Made by a program: the position numbers and the translations under genes
In this document: positions 46,956 through 58,509 of the stretch, one piece after another
Position numbering within the stretch: position 1 is the first letter of the stretch
How the letters are laid out: every line of letters begins with the position of its first letter
DNA from: Rhipidocladum racemiflorum
Lineage: Eukaryota > Streptophyta > Magnoliopsida > Poales > Poaceae
Assembly (NCBI GenBank): GCA_036346355.1
Contig: CM070591.1
Coordinates: forward strand, 18,708,001 to 18,772,000
Reading direction: 5' to 3'
DNA: 64,000 nucleotides
The notes under the pieces: model-generated
What the model saw: the letters and a program-made list of their open reading frames with translations, nothing else
Told to the model about the DNA's origin: nothing
The model's database searches: none

Positions 46956-49900
46956 CTAAAGAAATAGGTTCGGAAACTCTTTCTTCAAATCCTCTTCGCT
47001 CTCCCAAGTTGCTTCACTCTCCGCGTGGTTGCTCCATTGAACTCTGTAGAAACGGGTTGACTTGTTCCTCGTTTCTCGATCCCTGGTGTCCAGAATCTTC
47101 ACGGGGTGCTCCTTGTAAGTCAGATCTTCTTGCAACTCAATTGACTCTAGCGGTGTCTGCTCCTCAGGTACTCGGAGACACTTCTTCAGCTGGGACACGT
47201 GGAACACGTCATGCACTCCTGCTAGTGATTGTGGTAACTCTAGCTGATAAGCAACTTCACCTCTGCGGCTGAGAACCTTGAATGGTCCAACATATCTCGG
47301 CGCGAGTTTTCCTTTGGCATGGAATCTCTTAACTCCTCTGAGCGGCGTGACTCTGAGATACACGAAATCTTCTGGTTCGAAACTCAGGTCTTGGCGACGG
47401 TTGTCAGCATAACTCTTCTGTCGTGATTGGGCAATCTTTAATCTCTCCCTGATCATGGCAATCTGTTCTTCGGCTTCTTGAAGAATATCTGGTCCAAAGA
47501 CACGGCGTTCACCTGTCTCATTCCAGTTCAATGGCGTCCGACAGGGTCGACCATATAGTGCTTCAAATGGTGACATTTGCAAACTTGCTTGGTAACTATT
47601 GTTGTAGCTGAACTCGGCGTACGGCAGACTTTTATCCCAAGAGGTAGTATAAGCCAATGCACACGCTCTTAACATATCCTCCAGAATCTGATTGACTCTT
47701 TCAGTCTGACCATCCGTCTGTGGATGATAAGTCAGTCTTTGAAGTTCAAACGGGTTCCCATGGCTTCATGCAAATTATTCCGTAACCTCGAGGTAAACTG
47801 GGTACCTCTATCCGATACGATCTTCTTTGGCACTCCGTGCAAACAGACGATCCTGATCATGTACAACTCTGCTAATTTATCTCCCGAGTAGGTTGTCTTT
47901 ACAGGAATAAAGTGGGCCACCTTAGTCAAGCGGTCCACTATGACCCATATAGAATCATATCCTCCTTGAGTTTTCGGCAAACCGGTAATGAAGTCCATTC
48001 CGATTTCCTCCCACTTCCACTCAGGTATCTTCAATGGCTGTAGCAATCCCGCTGGTCTCTGATGCATTGCCTTGACTCTCTGGCATATGTCGCACAGTGC
48101 AACGTGCTCGGCAACCTCACGCTTCATGCTCGGCCACCAGAATCTTTCCTTCAAGTCTTGATACATCTTGGCACTTCCAGGATGAATCGAGTACTTGGAG
48201 TCATGGGCTTCTTCTAGAATCAACTGCTTCAGTTCCTTCTTGTTCGGCACACAAATGCGATCCCTCATCCATAACGTGCCTTGCTCATCCAACTTGAAGT
48301 CCTCTGCCTTGCCTTCATCCATGTTGGACTTAATCCTGCGGATCTTGTCATCATCATCCTGTCCTTCTCGGATCTGATCCTCCAAGGTGGGCTTCACTTC
48401 CAATGCGGCCAAGAATCCTTCTGGTACGACTTCAATCTACATTCTATGGAAATCCTCACATAGTTCATCCTGACTTGTGGCTAGCAACATGTTCACGGTA
48501 TGGCTTTTCCGACTCAGAGCATCGGCAACTACGTTGGCCTTTCCGGGATGATAATGGATTCCAACGTTGTAGTCCTTGATCAACTCTAACCATCTCCTTT
48601 GTCTCATGTTCAGGTCTGATTGGGTGAAGATGTACTTAAGACTCTTATGGTCCGTGTATACTTCACATCTGTTTCCAATTAAATAGTGACGCCATAATTT
48701 CAAACCATGCACTACGGCAGCTAACTCTAGGTCATGCGTCGGATAATTCTCCTCATGTGGCCTCAACTGTCTTGATGCATAAGCGACGACCTTTCTATTC
48801 TGCATCAGTACACATCCAAGTCCTTGACGCGATGCATCACAATAAATATCGAAGCTTTGATTAACGTCCGGTAGAACCAACACCGGGGCTGATGTCAATC
48901 GCTTCTTCAACTCTTGAAAACCTTTTTCGCACTCTGGCGTCCATGCAAACTTCTTCTCCTTTTTCAACAATTGCGTAAGAGGTTTCGCAATTGTCGAAAA
49001 GCCTTCAATGAAACGGCGGTAGTAACCTGCCATTCCAAGAAAACTCCTGATCTGGGTCACGGTCTTCGGCTGTTCCCAATGTAACACAGCTTCTACCTTT
49101 CTTGGATCAACGACGACTCCTTCTGCGGCCATTACATGTCCGAGGAACTCCACCTTGTCCTTCCAAAAATCACACTTGCTGAACTTGGCGAAGAGTTGCT
49201 GTTCCCTCAGCTTTTCCAAAACTCGCCTCAAGTGCTCTGCATGTTCATCCTCTGTCTTGGAGTAGATTAGAATATCATCTATGAACACAACAACAAACTT
49301 GTCCAAATATTCCATGAACATCTTATTCATCATATTCATGAAATATGCTGGCGCATTCGTCAGGCCAAAGGACATAACAGTAAACTCATAATGTCCGTAT
49401 CTTGACGAGAATGCAGTCTTCGGGATATCTTCCGATCGGATTTTCAACTGATGGTATCCCGATCTCAGATCAATCTTGGAGAAAACTCTGGCTCCTCTCA
49501 ACTGATCAAACAAATCATCGATCCTGGGTAGCGGATACTTATTCTTCACGGTGACTTCATTGAGTGCAAGGTAGTCAATGAACATACTGAAACTCACGTC
49601 TTTCTTCTTGACTAACAAAATCGGGCGCCTCCCCACGGCGCATTTAACTCGGTCTGATAAATCCTTTCTCCATCAGCTCTTCAAGCTGTTTCTTCATCTC
49701 TACCAATTCCTCGGTGGACATCCGAAAGGGTCTCTTTGCTATCGGGGCTGTACCAGGTACAAGCTCTATCACAAACTCTATGTCTCTGTCTGGTGGCATG
49801 CCAGGTAGATCTTCAGGAAAAACATCTGGGTACTCATTTACCACTGAAACATCTTCTATGCTGATTGCCTTGGTACTGTTAACCATCAACTGTCCATCTC

Positions 49901-51435
49901 TGACGGCAGTAGCTTGAAATTCCACTTTCTTTCCACACGGGCTCTCAACTGAGATAGTCCTTCGTCCACAATCCAATACGGCCTTGTGCTTGGATAACCA
50001 ATCCATTCCCAAAATAACATCTAAGGTCTGGGTCTCCAAAATAATAAGGTTCGCTAGGAACTCTATCCCATCTATTAGTATTCTCACCCCAGAACATCCT
50101 ACTTTCGTTCGGAGTTCGTAAACTTGGTTTTGAACCAAAAGCATGCATTTAAGTCTTGCAATCTCCAAATCATTTTTAGCAGCAAAGCTTTGAGAAACAA
50201 AAGAATGCGAAGCTCCAGAATCAAACAAAACTGTTGCAGGTACTGAGTTAACAAGTAACTTACCCAGTACGACATCCGTGGCATTCTGCAGTGCATCTGC
50301 GGTGACATGATTGACTCGGCCTCTCACCACGGTCTGGGGTGCTGCTCCTGGCTGTGCTATCCCTCGGTTTGCTCCTGGTGCTGGCGTCCTGGCTGGTGTG
50401 GATCCCAGATTGAAGAGAACTGGGGTCACTCCTGCGGTCTTCTTAGGACAACTGTTGGCAAAGTGCCATGGCTCGTTGCAATTGTAGCAGCGTCTCACTG
50501 TCCCCTGTTGACTGCCTGAAGCGGTGTTTCTGGCTGGGGCTGGAGTCTGATAGTTCTGATTGACGGGTCTTGGTGCTGGTGACGGTGTCCTGGTTGCATT
50601 CTGCGGCTGAAATCTGAAAAACTGATTTGGCGCAACCCTCAAATGTTGCTGTGCTCCCTGACGCGATCCCTGATGCTGCATCCTGCGCTTCCTGTTCTCA
50701 TCCAGTTCCTTGCGCTTGTCCTCAAGAATAAGCGCCTTATTCACCAACTCCTGGAAATCTGGAAAGGTGTGGGTGATCAGTCCCACCTGCAATCCTGAGT
50801 TAAGTCCCTTCATGAAGCGAGACTGTCTGGCTTTATCTGTCGCTACATCCTCAGGTGCGTAGCGTGCAAGCTGTGTGAACTTGTTCACGTATTCGGCCAC
50901 CGGGCCGATTACCTTGCTTGATGCTGAACTCCTTCTTGAGATCCATGATTCCTTCAGGCACGTGATACTGACGAAACGCAGCTGTGAACTCCTCCCAAGC
51001 GATGTCCTGAGGGTTCTCTTGCGTGGCACAGAAGTTCTCCCACCATTCAGCGGCTGTTCCTTCCAACTGATGAGAAGCGTAGAGTACCTTCTCATTTCCT
51101 ATGCATTGAGCAATGTGTAGCTTCCTCTCAATTGACCTTAACCAATCATCGGCCTCCAACGGGTTAGCATTCCCGGAGAAAGGGGGTGGATGAGTCCTCA
51201 TGAACTCTGACAGTCTTGTATTCTGGCGTTGTCCCTGATTGACTTGGTTAGCAGTGGCCTGGGCGGTGACGTGCTGCATCTGTTGCATCATGGCATGCAT
51301 CAACTGAGTCTGAGCAGCAAGAAAAGCTCTAAAATTCTGCATATCAACTGGCGGTGCTGGTGCTCCATCATTGGGGTTTTCTGCTGGGCGAGAACCACTT
51401 CCACTGCCTCCAAGGTTTCCACGAGTGTTCACCAT
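46956..51435 (-). pseudogene. gag-pol of element B, frame-broken
   Basis: Minus-strand order: gag from ATG 51435 (MVNTRGNLGGSGSG; capsid core LSEFMRTHPPPFSGNANPLE), CCHC knuckle CYNCNEPWHFANSC (about 50495-50450), protease DSGASHSF (about 50230), RT from about 49640 with VVFIDDILIYSK (about 49285), RNase H FDIYCDASRQGLGCVLM (about 48850), integrase H2C2 and core (48180-47640; GMDFITGLPKTQGG), integrase C-terminus, and a tail RVQWSNHAESEATWE then KKEFPNLF. Breaks: a gag shift near 50920, a shift plus stop near 49640, a stop TAG at 48439-48437 and a shift near 47730. The tail resembles the chromodomain of Tekay-type chromoviruses. Apart from these breaks the domains are near complete, suggesting a fairly recent element. 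Confidence 0.92.
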
Positions 51436-51719
51436 CTGTGGTTTGCTCCAAGGTTTTAGAGATGAGAGGGAACGAGAATAGACAAGTAACAGGGAAACTT
51501 ATGCGGGGGAAAAGTGTAACTCAAAATCCAACTTTATTATTATTAATAATAACTTGGTATGGTTGCTTACAATGCCTAAGGGCCTGCAACACATACTGCA
51601 CACTCAGCAAACAATGAAAATCCAAATCGACTCTTATTGGAGTCTAACGCCTAAAGGGGTGACTCTTATTCTATAACGCGACTCGACGAAGGAGTCTTAA
51701 CAGCAAAACCTACGCTCAC

Positions 51720-52311
51720 TCATCGAGAAAACCTCCACTGCCTCCTCGCGGCGGGTGCGACGGCATAGGCGCGAAACATTCGCCATGCCCTGCAACTGAA
51801 GCTGTGGTTGACGACGCGGCGTCTTCCTCTGACTTTGGATCTGGCTGTTGCTATGGCTGTGGCGCGGGTGCAGGTGGCGCCTCTTCTGGTTCCTCCTCTA
51901 GGTCTGGAGCGTCCAACTCCAACACTGGATCGGGACCTTGGCCATACAAAGGCGCTTTCCATTCTGCGATTCTTTCCGCAAAGAAAAGCGACATACTCAC
52001 GAGCATTCTCCAAGTGCTTCTTCTCTTCCTCAACCTGCTCACGAGCCTTCTTCAACTCCTGGATCGTGTCTTCGATCAGCTCCTCTGAGCAAATGACGAA
52101 TCCGCTAAGTGAGTGACGGTAGCATCCTCATCTTCTATCGGCTTCCGTTGAGCTCTGTTGTCTCGGCGTGGGTGGTGATGGAACACTGTGCCTTCCAGCT
52201 CCCTGGAGTAAGTGCGAGCGATCTGCTGCATCGCTCGACGCGACACTTCCTGGATTCCCATCTCAAAGGTAGACCTCCTGGCGGTGAAGTGAAAAGGGCG
52301 ACTGAACTTGG
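51720..52311 (-). pseudogene. Pre-gag reading frame of element B, 5'-truncated
   Basis: On the minus strand the first part reads FTARRSTFEMGIQEVSRRAM then TYSRELEGTVFHHHPRR, matching element A at 16010-16130. Next come a lysine/glutamate-rich coiled-coil-like stretch (KKAREQVEEEKKHLENAREY) and an acidic, proline-rich end (LDAPDLEEEPEEAPPAPAPQ), all by shifting frames. It stops about 285 bases before gag. The N-terminal 70 or so residues are lost in the deletion at 52312. No domain is recognised; the arrangement suggests a distinct protein of some 300 residues rather than part of gag. Confidence 0.6.
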
Positions 52312-55300
52312 TACAAAGGAGTAGCTCACGGTATATTTGCAGTATACAGCATTTAACAAATAATATAAGTAGATTCGAAAGCAGTAGAAACAAGTATATC
52401 ATTAACAACTTTTTCAGGAGTTAAATAAACATCTTTCCCAATCCTAATCCACATTTCCATCAACATCATTATTAAACCAAACCCAACCTTTCAAGTCCAA
52501 GTTATTTTCAAGAAAGTCTAACCCTTGAGTGTAATTCCCGAGCGATGTCCAATACCGCGGACACGGCTATTCGAATAGATTTTACACTCTGCAGAGGTTA
52601 TGCACTTTACCCACAAGATACAGTCAAACACCACAAAGGCGAGTTCCCGTAACAAAGTCTTTCGAAAACCTCTAACAATACAAGTGGTCCTCTCCGGTGT
52701 TGCACACTAACCCTTCCCTTAGCAAAGGCGAAGTTTAGGTCAAGCCACCGTTAGATGGGTACCTGGCCGCAGCCCCGGTACGCTCCCCCGTACAACTACA
52801 CAAAGGGTGTAGTTGACATCCTGAGGTCCCACAGGTACGTTATTAGCAACTTAATCAACTAGGTCCGTCCCATTACAGGCATGTGGTTGCACGTTTGACC
52901 CAGTTCAAAGGCTTGCAAGGTTAAGTCCTTAGGGTGACCAGGGCAAGACGACCCGAAGAACCAAACCAACGTTCCCGGTGCCACAACTGGCCCACCCGAT
53001 CAATCTTGCCACATGCCCCAGTCAAAGCTATTTATCAAACCCCCAGTTGATTACCATGCACCACGTGCCAGCAACTTCACATGATACTTTTCCAAAACAG
53101 GTGCAATATATCATTAAGTCCATATTAACATTTGATCGTCCAAAATCATGTCATGAGCACGAAAGTGTGTCTAAGCAATATACTACAACGATCTAATTTC
53201 CCATGTTGGCAATTTAGTAATGTCCAACTAGTAAACCACAACTAGGGTGACAAGGGTCATGGCACATATTTAATTAACCAAGGTATCATACAGCAATTAG
53301 GCATTTACCTAATTCCCCAGAATTAAATAAAGTATTTTCTAATTGAACTAGCATGCAATAAGTTAAATCAAAATAGGTTTCAAAATAGGATCAATATGGT
53401 CAAAGCATAACTTGCCTTCAAAAAGTACTTGCTCTTGGTCCTGAGCTGGCTCCTGGGTCAATACTTCTCCTTCGAATCCTTCCGGCACTTCAACGTCTAC
53501 TCGTAACGCGTGCAAATAGCAACCAATGAATAAAATAGTAGAGAAAAAGTGTCCAAACATCCAAATAAGTTCATAAACAGAGAGAGCATAATTTTATGAA
53601 TTTTTAGAAACTGGAATCGTCAAATTCGGAGTTTAAACGCGAAAGTTATAGCATTTTGGATTTTAAATAATCAATTAAATAATATTACAGAGAACAACTT
53701 TAGTCCAAAAATTAAATAAAATTCATCATTAGGTAGATCTCAATTTTATACAAATTTAGAAATTTGAATCACTCAATTCGGAGTTAAAACGCAAAAGTTA
53801 TAAGCGTTTGAAGTTTGAATCAAAATCTGAAATCATTATTTCGAATTAATAAATCATTTTCTTTTTCGGAAATTAATTTATTGCGTCAGCAGTGACACGT
53901 GGCAGCCCCTGATTGGTCTGCTGACGTCAGCCGGTTCATGGACGTGTTTCATGGTTTGGCTCGGGTCTACCGTGGACCTGGTCCACGGCTCACGTGTGAC
54001 TGACAGGTGGGACCCACGGGGGTGACGTCATAGCTGACGTCAGCGGGGACTCAGCCCGCTGCTGACAGGTGGGACCCACTGGTGACGTCAAGGCTGACGT
54101 CACCGCTCGGCTGGGGTGGCCGCTGACAGGTGGGACACATCCCCACGCGCGGCGCTGACCGCGCTGACCGCGGCGGTCAGACTTCCAGCCACGTGGCGCT
54201 ATCTCGGCCGTTGATTTGAAAATCAACGGCCCAGATTGGATCTGGTTATCCCGCGTTGGAGCGAACGCGGTAAATCTACGCCGTTGGATCTAGATCCAAC
54301 GGTTGAGAATAACGTTAACCCCGTAACGTGGATTACGTTACGGGTGACGTGGCCGATCGTGGGCCGTTGGATCTTGATCCAACGGTCCAGATCCGATCTA
54401 GTTTCTAAGGTTTGGGTTACACGTGGCTTACCGTAGCCGTTCGATCTCGATCCAACGGCAGTCCGAGCTCTGTTCCGGCGAGGGCGCATGGCGAGCCGAT
54501 CGTCGAGCTGGGGACGACGACCACGGCAACGGCGCGGGCTCCTCCGCGGAAGATCGGCACTCCGAACGCTGCCTCGACGCGAGGAACTTGGATCTGGGCT
54601 CAACGGCGGCGGAGGACGACGGACGACGGCGGAAAACAGCAATAACCGTGGCGGCAACCCAATCCAACTACGGCGAGCGATTGCGGGTAGCCTGGCGGCG
54701 GCTCGGGCTTGAAGGCTAGGGCTACGGGTGCGCAAGCAAACGGGCTATCCGACACGGGTGACGGCGCATTAAATAGGGCCTCGACGTCTGTGATATGCGC
54801 GGAAAACGAGGCCCCACGCACAGGCGGCGACGGAGTCCGACGGCGGCACGGAGAGGACGACGTGGCTCATCGTGAGCCGTTGGATCCAGATCCAACGGTT
54901 GCGTGAGTTGGACTCGGGTCCAGTTTGGCGAGTTGGCTGACTCGGTCGGACTCGGGTCCGGCGACGTGGCACGATCGTGGGCCGTTGGATCAAGATCCAA
55001 CGGTCACGCGGTTAGAGTTCCGGGCGAACGGGTTCGGCTTGACCACGGGCGCGGTCGGGTTCGGGTCGGACTCGAACTCGAGTCTGACTCGGGCTCGGTC
55101 GGAGGAACAGTGAAACCAACTCAATTTAATTAATCCAATTAAATTCTCAGAAATTCAATTAAATCATTAAAAATAGCAAAAGACTCAGAAAAATTCCAGA
55201 AAAATTCTGGAAAACATTTTGGAACATTTTGGACTCAAATAAAATATTTCCAACAAATTTTAGTTTGCAAAGTTTAATTCTTTAATTATTTCAAAATGGA

Positions 55301-55404
55301 ATAAATTCAAATAAATTCCAAATAAATCCCAGAAAATTCCAAAAATTCACCAAAGTGCCAAATGACACATGAATTTAAGAAAAGCAAATTTTTGGGGTGT
55401 TACA
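52312..55404 (-). repeat. Element B 5' LTR, missing its 3' 440 bases
   Basis: Matches the 3' LTR from about 43771 to 46909 and ends GGGGTGTTACA at 55404. It differs by a few small indels, mostly in the GC-rich part near 54130-54190 and 54455-54560. Confidence 0.92.
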
Positions 55405-57672
55405 TGGTACCGGGAGAAGCACCAAGGATCATCTTCATGGAGTCAACCTTCATCCCGTCGACGAACCAACCCTCCACGAAGTGCCAGGACACCCTAGTAG
55501 TGGTATGTTTCCACCCTAGTGCATCCCTTTAAAGTATGGGAGACCCTAGTGCAATGGCCATTTTCGGATAGAACAGCCAGTCCGGATAGTCCGGACATTG
55601 GCCCGGACACTCCGGATGTGTCAGTACGAAACGAAAGTTGAAGCTGAGAGGCCCAACCCGGATACTCCGGGGTTTCAACCCGGATGGTCCGGATAACCCG
55701 GATACTCTGGGGTTAAACTCTAATACTCCGGGTTAGTCAGCACTAGAGGACCGAGAAGGTCAGCTCGAATACTCCGGGTTAAAGCTCGGATACTCCGGAC
55801 ACAATTAGATAAAATTCTTCTACAACTTGATCTTTTGACACGCAAGTCCCAAACTTCACAAAGTCAATTCGTACTTTCAAAATTATAATTAGTACTATGC
55901 ATCATGATGCACCTCATGCATGATTGCGCATATTTTTGTGTTGTTTATTGTTTGGTTCTTAATTGGTGTTCTTTTGGAATTGGATTTTCTCGTTAGGTGT
56001 TGACGCTTCGGAGGCTACTCCCGAGTACGACCACGCGTACGACATCAAGAACGAGCAGCAAGGCACTACTTAATCCTTGAGCATATTTGATCCCATTATT
56101 TGCAAATTACAGTTGAAGTTATTTTATCAATTGCATGCCTACTTTCAATTACAACTATATTTTGGGTAGAATGCTTAGCTATTGCCATGTTGTCATATCA
56201 ACCCCTTGCCATGTTCCTTTCACATTCCATTGTCACCTTAGGTGGTTTAATATTATGTATGGGTTCTCGTGAATTGCTTAGTCATGCTTAGAACATCGTT
56301 AGGAACCGCGATAGATGGATTTAGTTCATCGGTGGCAAAGATCAAATTGATTATGATGATGATGGTTCAATCGTGGTTATTGTGTAGCAATGTTGGTTAA
56401 GGACCTTAAGGATTGAATCCTGGTGACGTCTCTTTAAGTAACTATCTTGCGAACCACAAGCCGTTTATGGGATCGGCTTAACCAAGTACTTGTGTATGAC
56501 TAGGGTATTTAAACTACGTGCACTCGGAATTCCTTTAGCTTTGTGAAGTGTGAAGGAATGTCTGCGGGAATTCCTCGAACTTTGTGGAGTGTCGGGAATA
56601 TCCTTCGAAATCCCTCGAACTTTGTGGAGTTAGGGATGTTCAATAACAGGTGTACTCCTTGATCCACATACACAGAGCACTGAGCACGCGGGATCAAGGG
56701 TCACAGTCACCCGGGTGGTTTAAATACACTACCATGCATATTGGAAAATGGTTTGTCACGTTTACCTCGACCGGCACATCAAAGGAATTTTCCTGATAGC
56801 TTGGCTTATGAGTGTGGCGTGTCGTGTGGGTAAAGTCGTACCTCTACAGAGTTTAAACTATTCGAATAGCCGCGTCCATGGTCAAGGACGATCACTTAAG
56901 TTGTCAGTCACTAGGCGAGTATTAAGGACCGGGTAAGATTGAATGGTTTGGGAAACTTAGTCTCAGGAGTATTGGAGTACTCATGAGAACTTCGCGAGTA
57001 TTGGAGTACTCGTGGGAGGAACTTCACGGATATTGGAGTATCCGTGAGTGCGAGCGAACATGAGCGTTGGACTCATGATTCGGATAAATGCCTAGAGGCA
57101 TGAAATGGATAAGTTTATGATGATGTTATATTATGTATTAGATTTTGAAAATGTTTACTAATGCAAATTTCAATCTATACATGTCTATGTTTTACTTCAA
57201 ATGTTGCTTTATGCTGAAATTACCATTTTACCATTCTCTTGATGTAGCAACCACATGTAGCTGGAACTCAGCATACAACTTATATTATTGTGCGAGTACA
57301 CTCTTTGTACTCAATCGGATTGTCCACTTGCTGCAGGTGAGGAGGAGGCACTGCCCGGAGACCTTTACCGGGCAAATTTCGATGATGCTAATGTTTAGTG
57401 GCACGTTCTTACTTCTAGTCGGTTGCCTGCGGGCTATGGCACACTACGCTGGACTCTTTTGTTGTTTATATTATGTTTCCGCTGCGTGTTGATGTAATAA
57501 CACTAAATATGTCGTTTTGGATAACAGTCCTACTTTTGATATGTAAATATGTTTAAGTTTCCGTTATCGTGTTTGAGTTGTGATACAAATTGTTATGCAG
57601 TGTCGCGCGTGTTGGTGAACTTTCCTGGGACCAACACGAGCATATATGCGGGACGCCCGAGGTTCCCTTGAT
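55405..57672 (+). repeat. Element C 3' LTR, second part
   Basis: Continues from the second tggta copy. It holds the GGATACTCCGG cluster (55565-55810), an acceptor-like ctcgttag|GTGTTGACGC at 55995-55996 with an acidic exon-like segment, and the blocks gtgtgggtaaag, attcgaatagccg (56860-56873) and gtcggttgcctgcggg (57418-57433) seen in all LTRs here. The right end is not sharply defined; about 57672 is an estimate. Confidence 0.65.
55565..55810. repeat. Cluster of GGATACTCCGG words in the element C LTR
   Basis: About ten degenerate copies (ccggatagtccgg, cggacactccgg, cggatactccggg, aatactccggg) in 250 bases, many partly palindromic. The same word recurs at 57836-57912 on the other side of the LTR. 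Confidence 0.8.
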
Positions 57673-58509
57673 TTACTTGATTGGTATGAGAAAGGACCGG
57701 GGATGTCGCCTAGAGGGGGGTGAATAGGCGATTACAAAATATACCCAATTTAAACTAAGCTAACAGAGATAATGCGGAAGCAAAGGGTATAATTAAAATC
57801 TTAAACTTAGACAATTCATCCCGAGATAGTCAACTCAGACACTCCGGATATTTGATCAGGATACTCTGGTATATTCGGAGACTCCGGATTATTGATCCGG
57901 ATACTCCGGGTTGCCTGGTTCGGCCAGGACAGAGTACGAGCAAAGCAAATGATCACTTCTTTAATTCTAGAGATACAAATTACTCTACCGCAATAAAGTA
58001 ATGAAATAAGCAAGAATAGATGCAGTAGAAGTAATCTAATCACAAGAATCGAGAGCAAATTAAGCGAAAGAGTGAAGAGGATAAAACCGAAATTGGAAGG
58101 AGACACAAAGATTTTATCATGAAGTTCGGATCCTTGAGGGGATCCTACGTCTCCGTTGAGGCGGCTCGGTCACACTTGAGCCGGGGTCTCTTTCAACCCT
58201 CTTCCTCCCGGTGTTGCACAATGCACTCGCCGGTCTTCACTTCTTTGATTCCTTTCCTTGCGGAGGCGGAATCCAACCTTTACAAACTTTCGGTGGCCTT
58301 CCACACAAAGCTTGGAAGCTCACCGGCAACTCCTAGCTGTCTAGGAGACCTCAACCTCCAAGAGCAACAAATGCTCCCGAAGAACTCACTTAGAGTCCAC
58401 CTCAAGTGCTCAACCACACTAAACACACTCAACCCGAGCACTACACACTCTCACACCCAACCATTCACTCAAAAGGGGATCACTAAGATCTAGGGTTAGA
58501 GGGCTTTTG
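57673..58509. other. Unclassified repeat next to the element C LTR
   Basis: cctagaggggggtgaatagg (57710-57729) is a phrase common in grass repeats. GGATACTCCGG-type words occur at 57836-57912. A 124-codon plus-strand frame at 58119-58493 is serine/leucine-rich without a domain and is not called as a gene. It probably belongs to another LTR or transposon; ends were not found. Confidence 0.35.

Larger units (their letters stand above)
43356..55404 (-). mobile_element. Element B: Ty3/gypsy retrotransposon of the A/D family, minus strand
   Basis: Read on the minus strand: 5' LTR (55404 down to 52312, incomplete), pre-gag frame, gag-pol, purine tract and complete 3' LTR (46909 to 43356). A 5-bp duplication tggta flanks it. 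It is inserted in the LTR of element C. An internal deletion at about 52312 removed the last 440 bases or so of the 5' LTR, the primer-binding site and the start of the pre-gag frame, so it cannot prime its own reverse transcription. Its pol is the best preserved in the window but is broken at several points. Confidence 0.94.

Noticed and set aside
58119..58493. 124-codon plus-strand frame near element D
   Set aside because: Low-complexity Ser/Leu/Thr text without a domain, inside repeat DNA.
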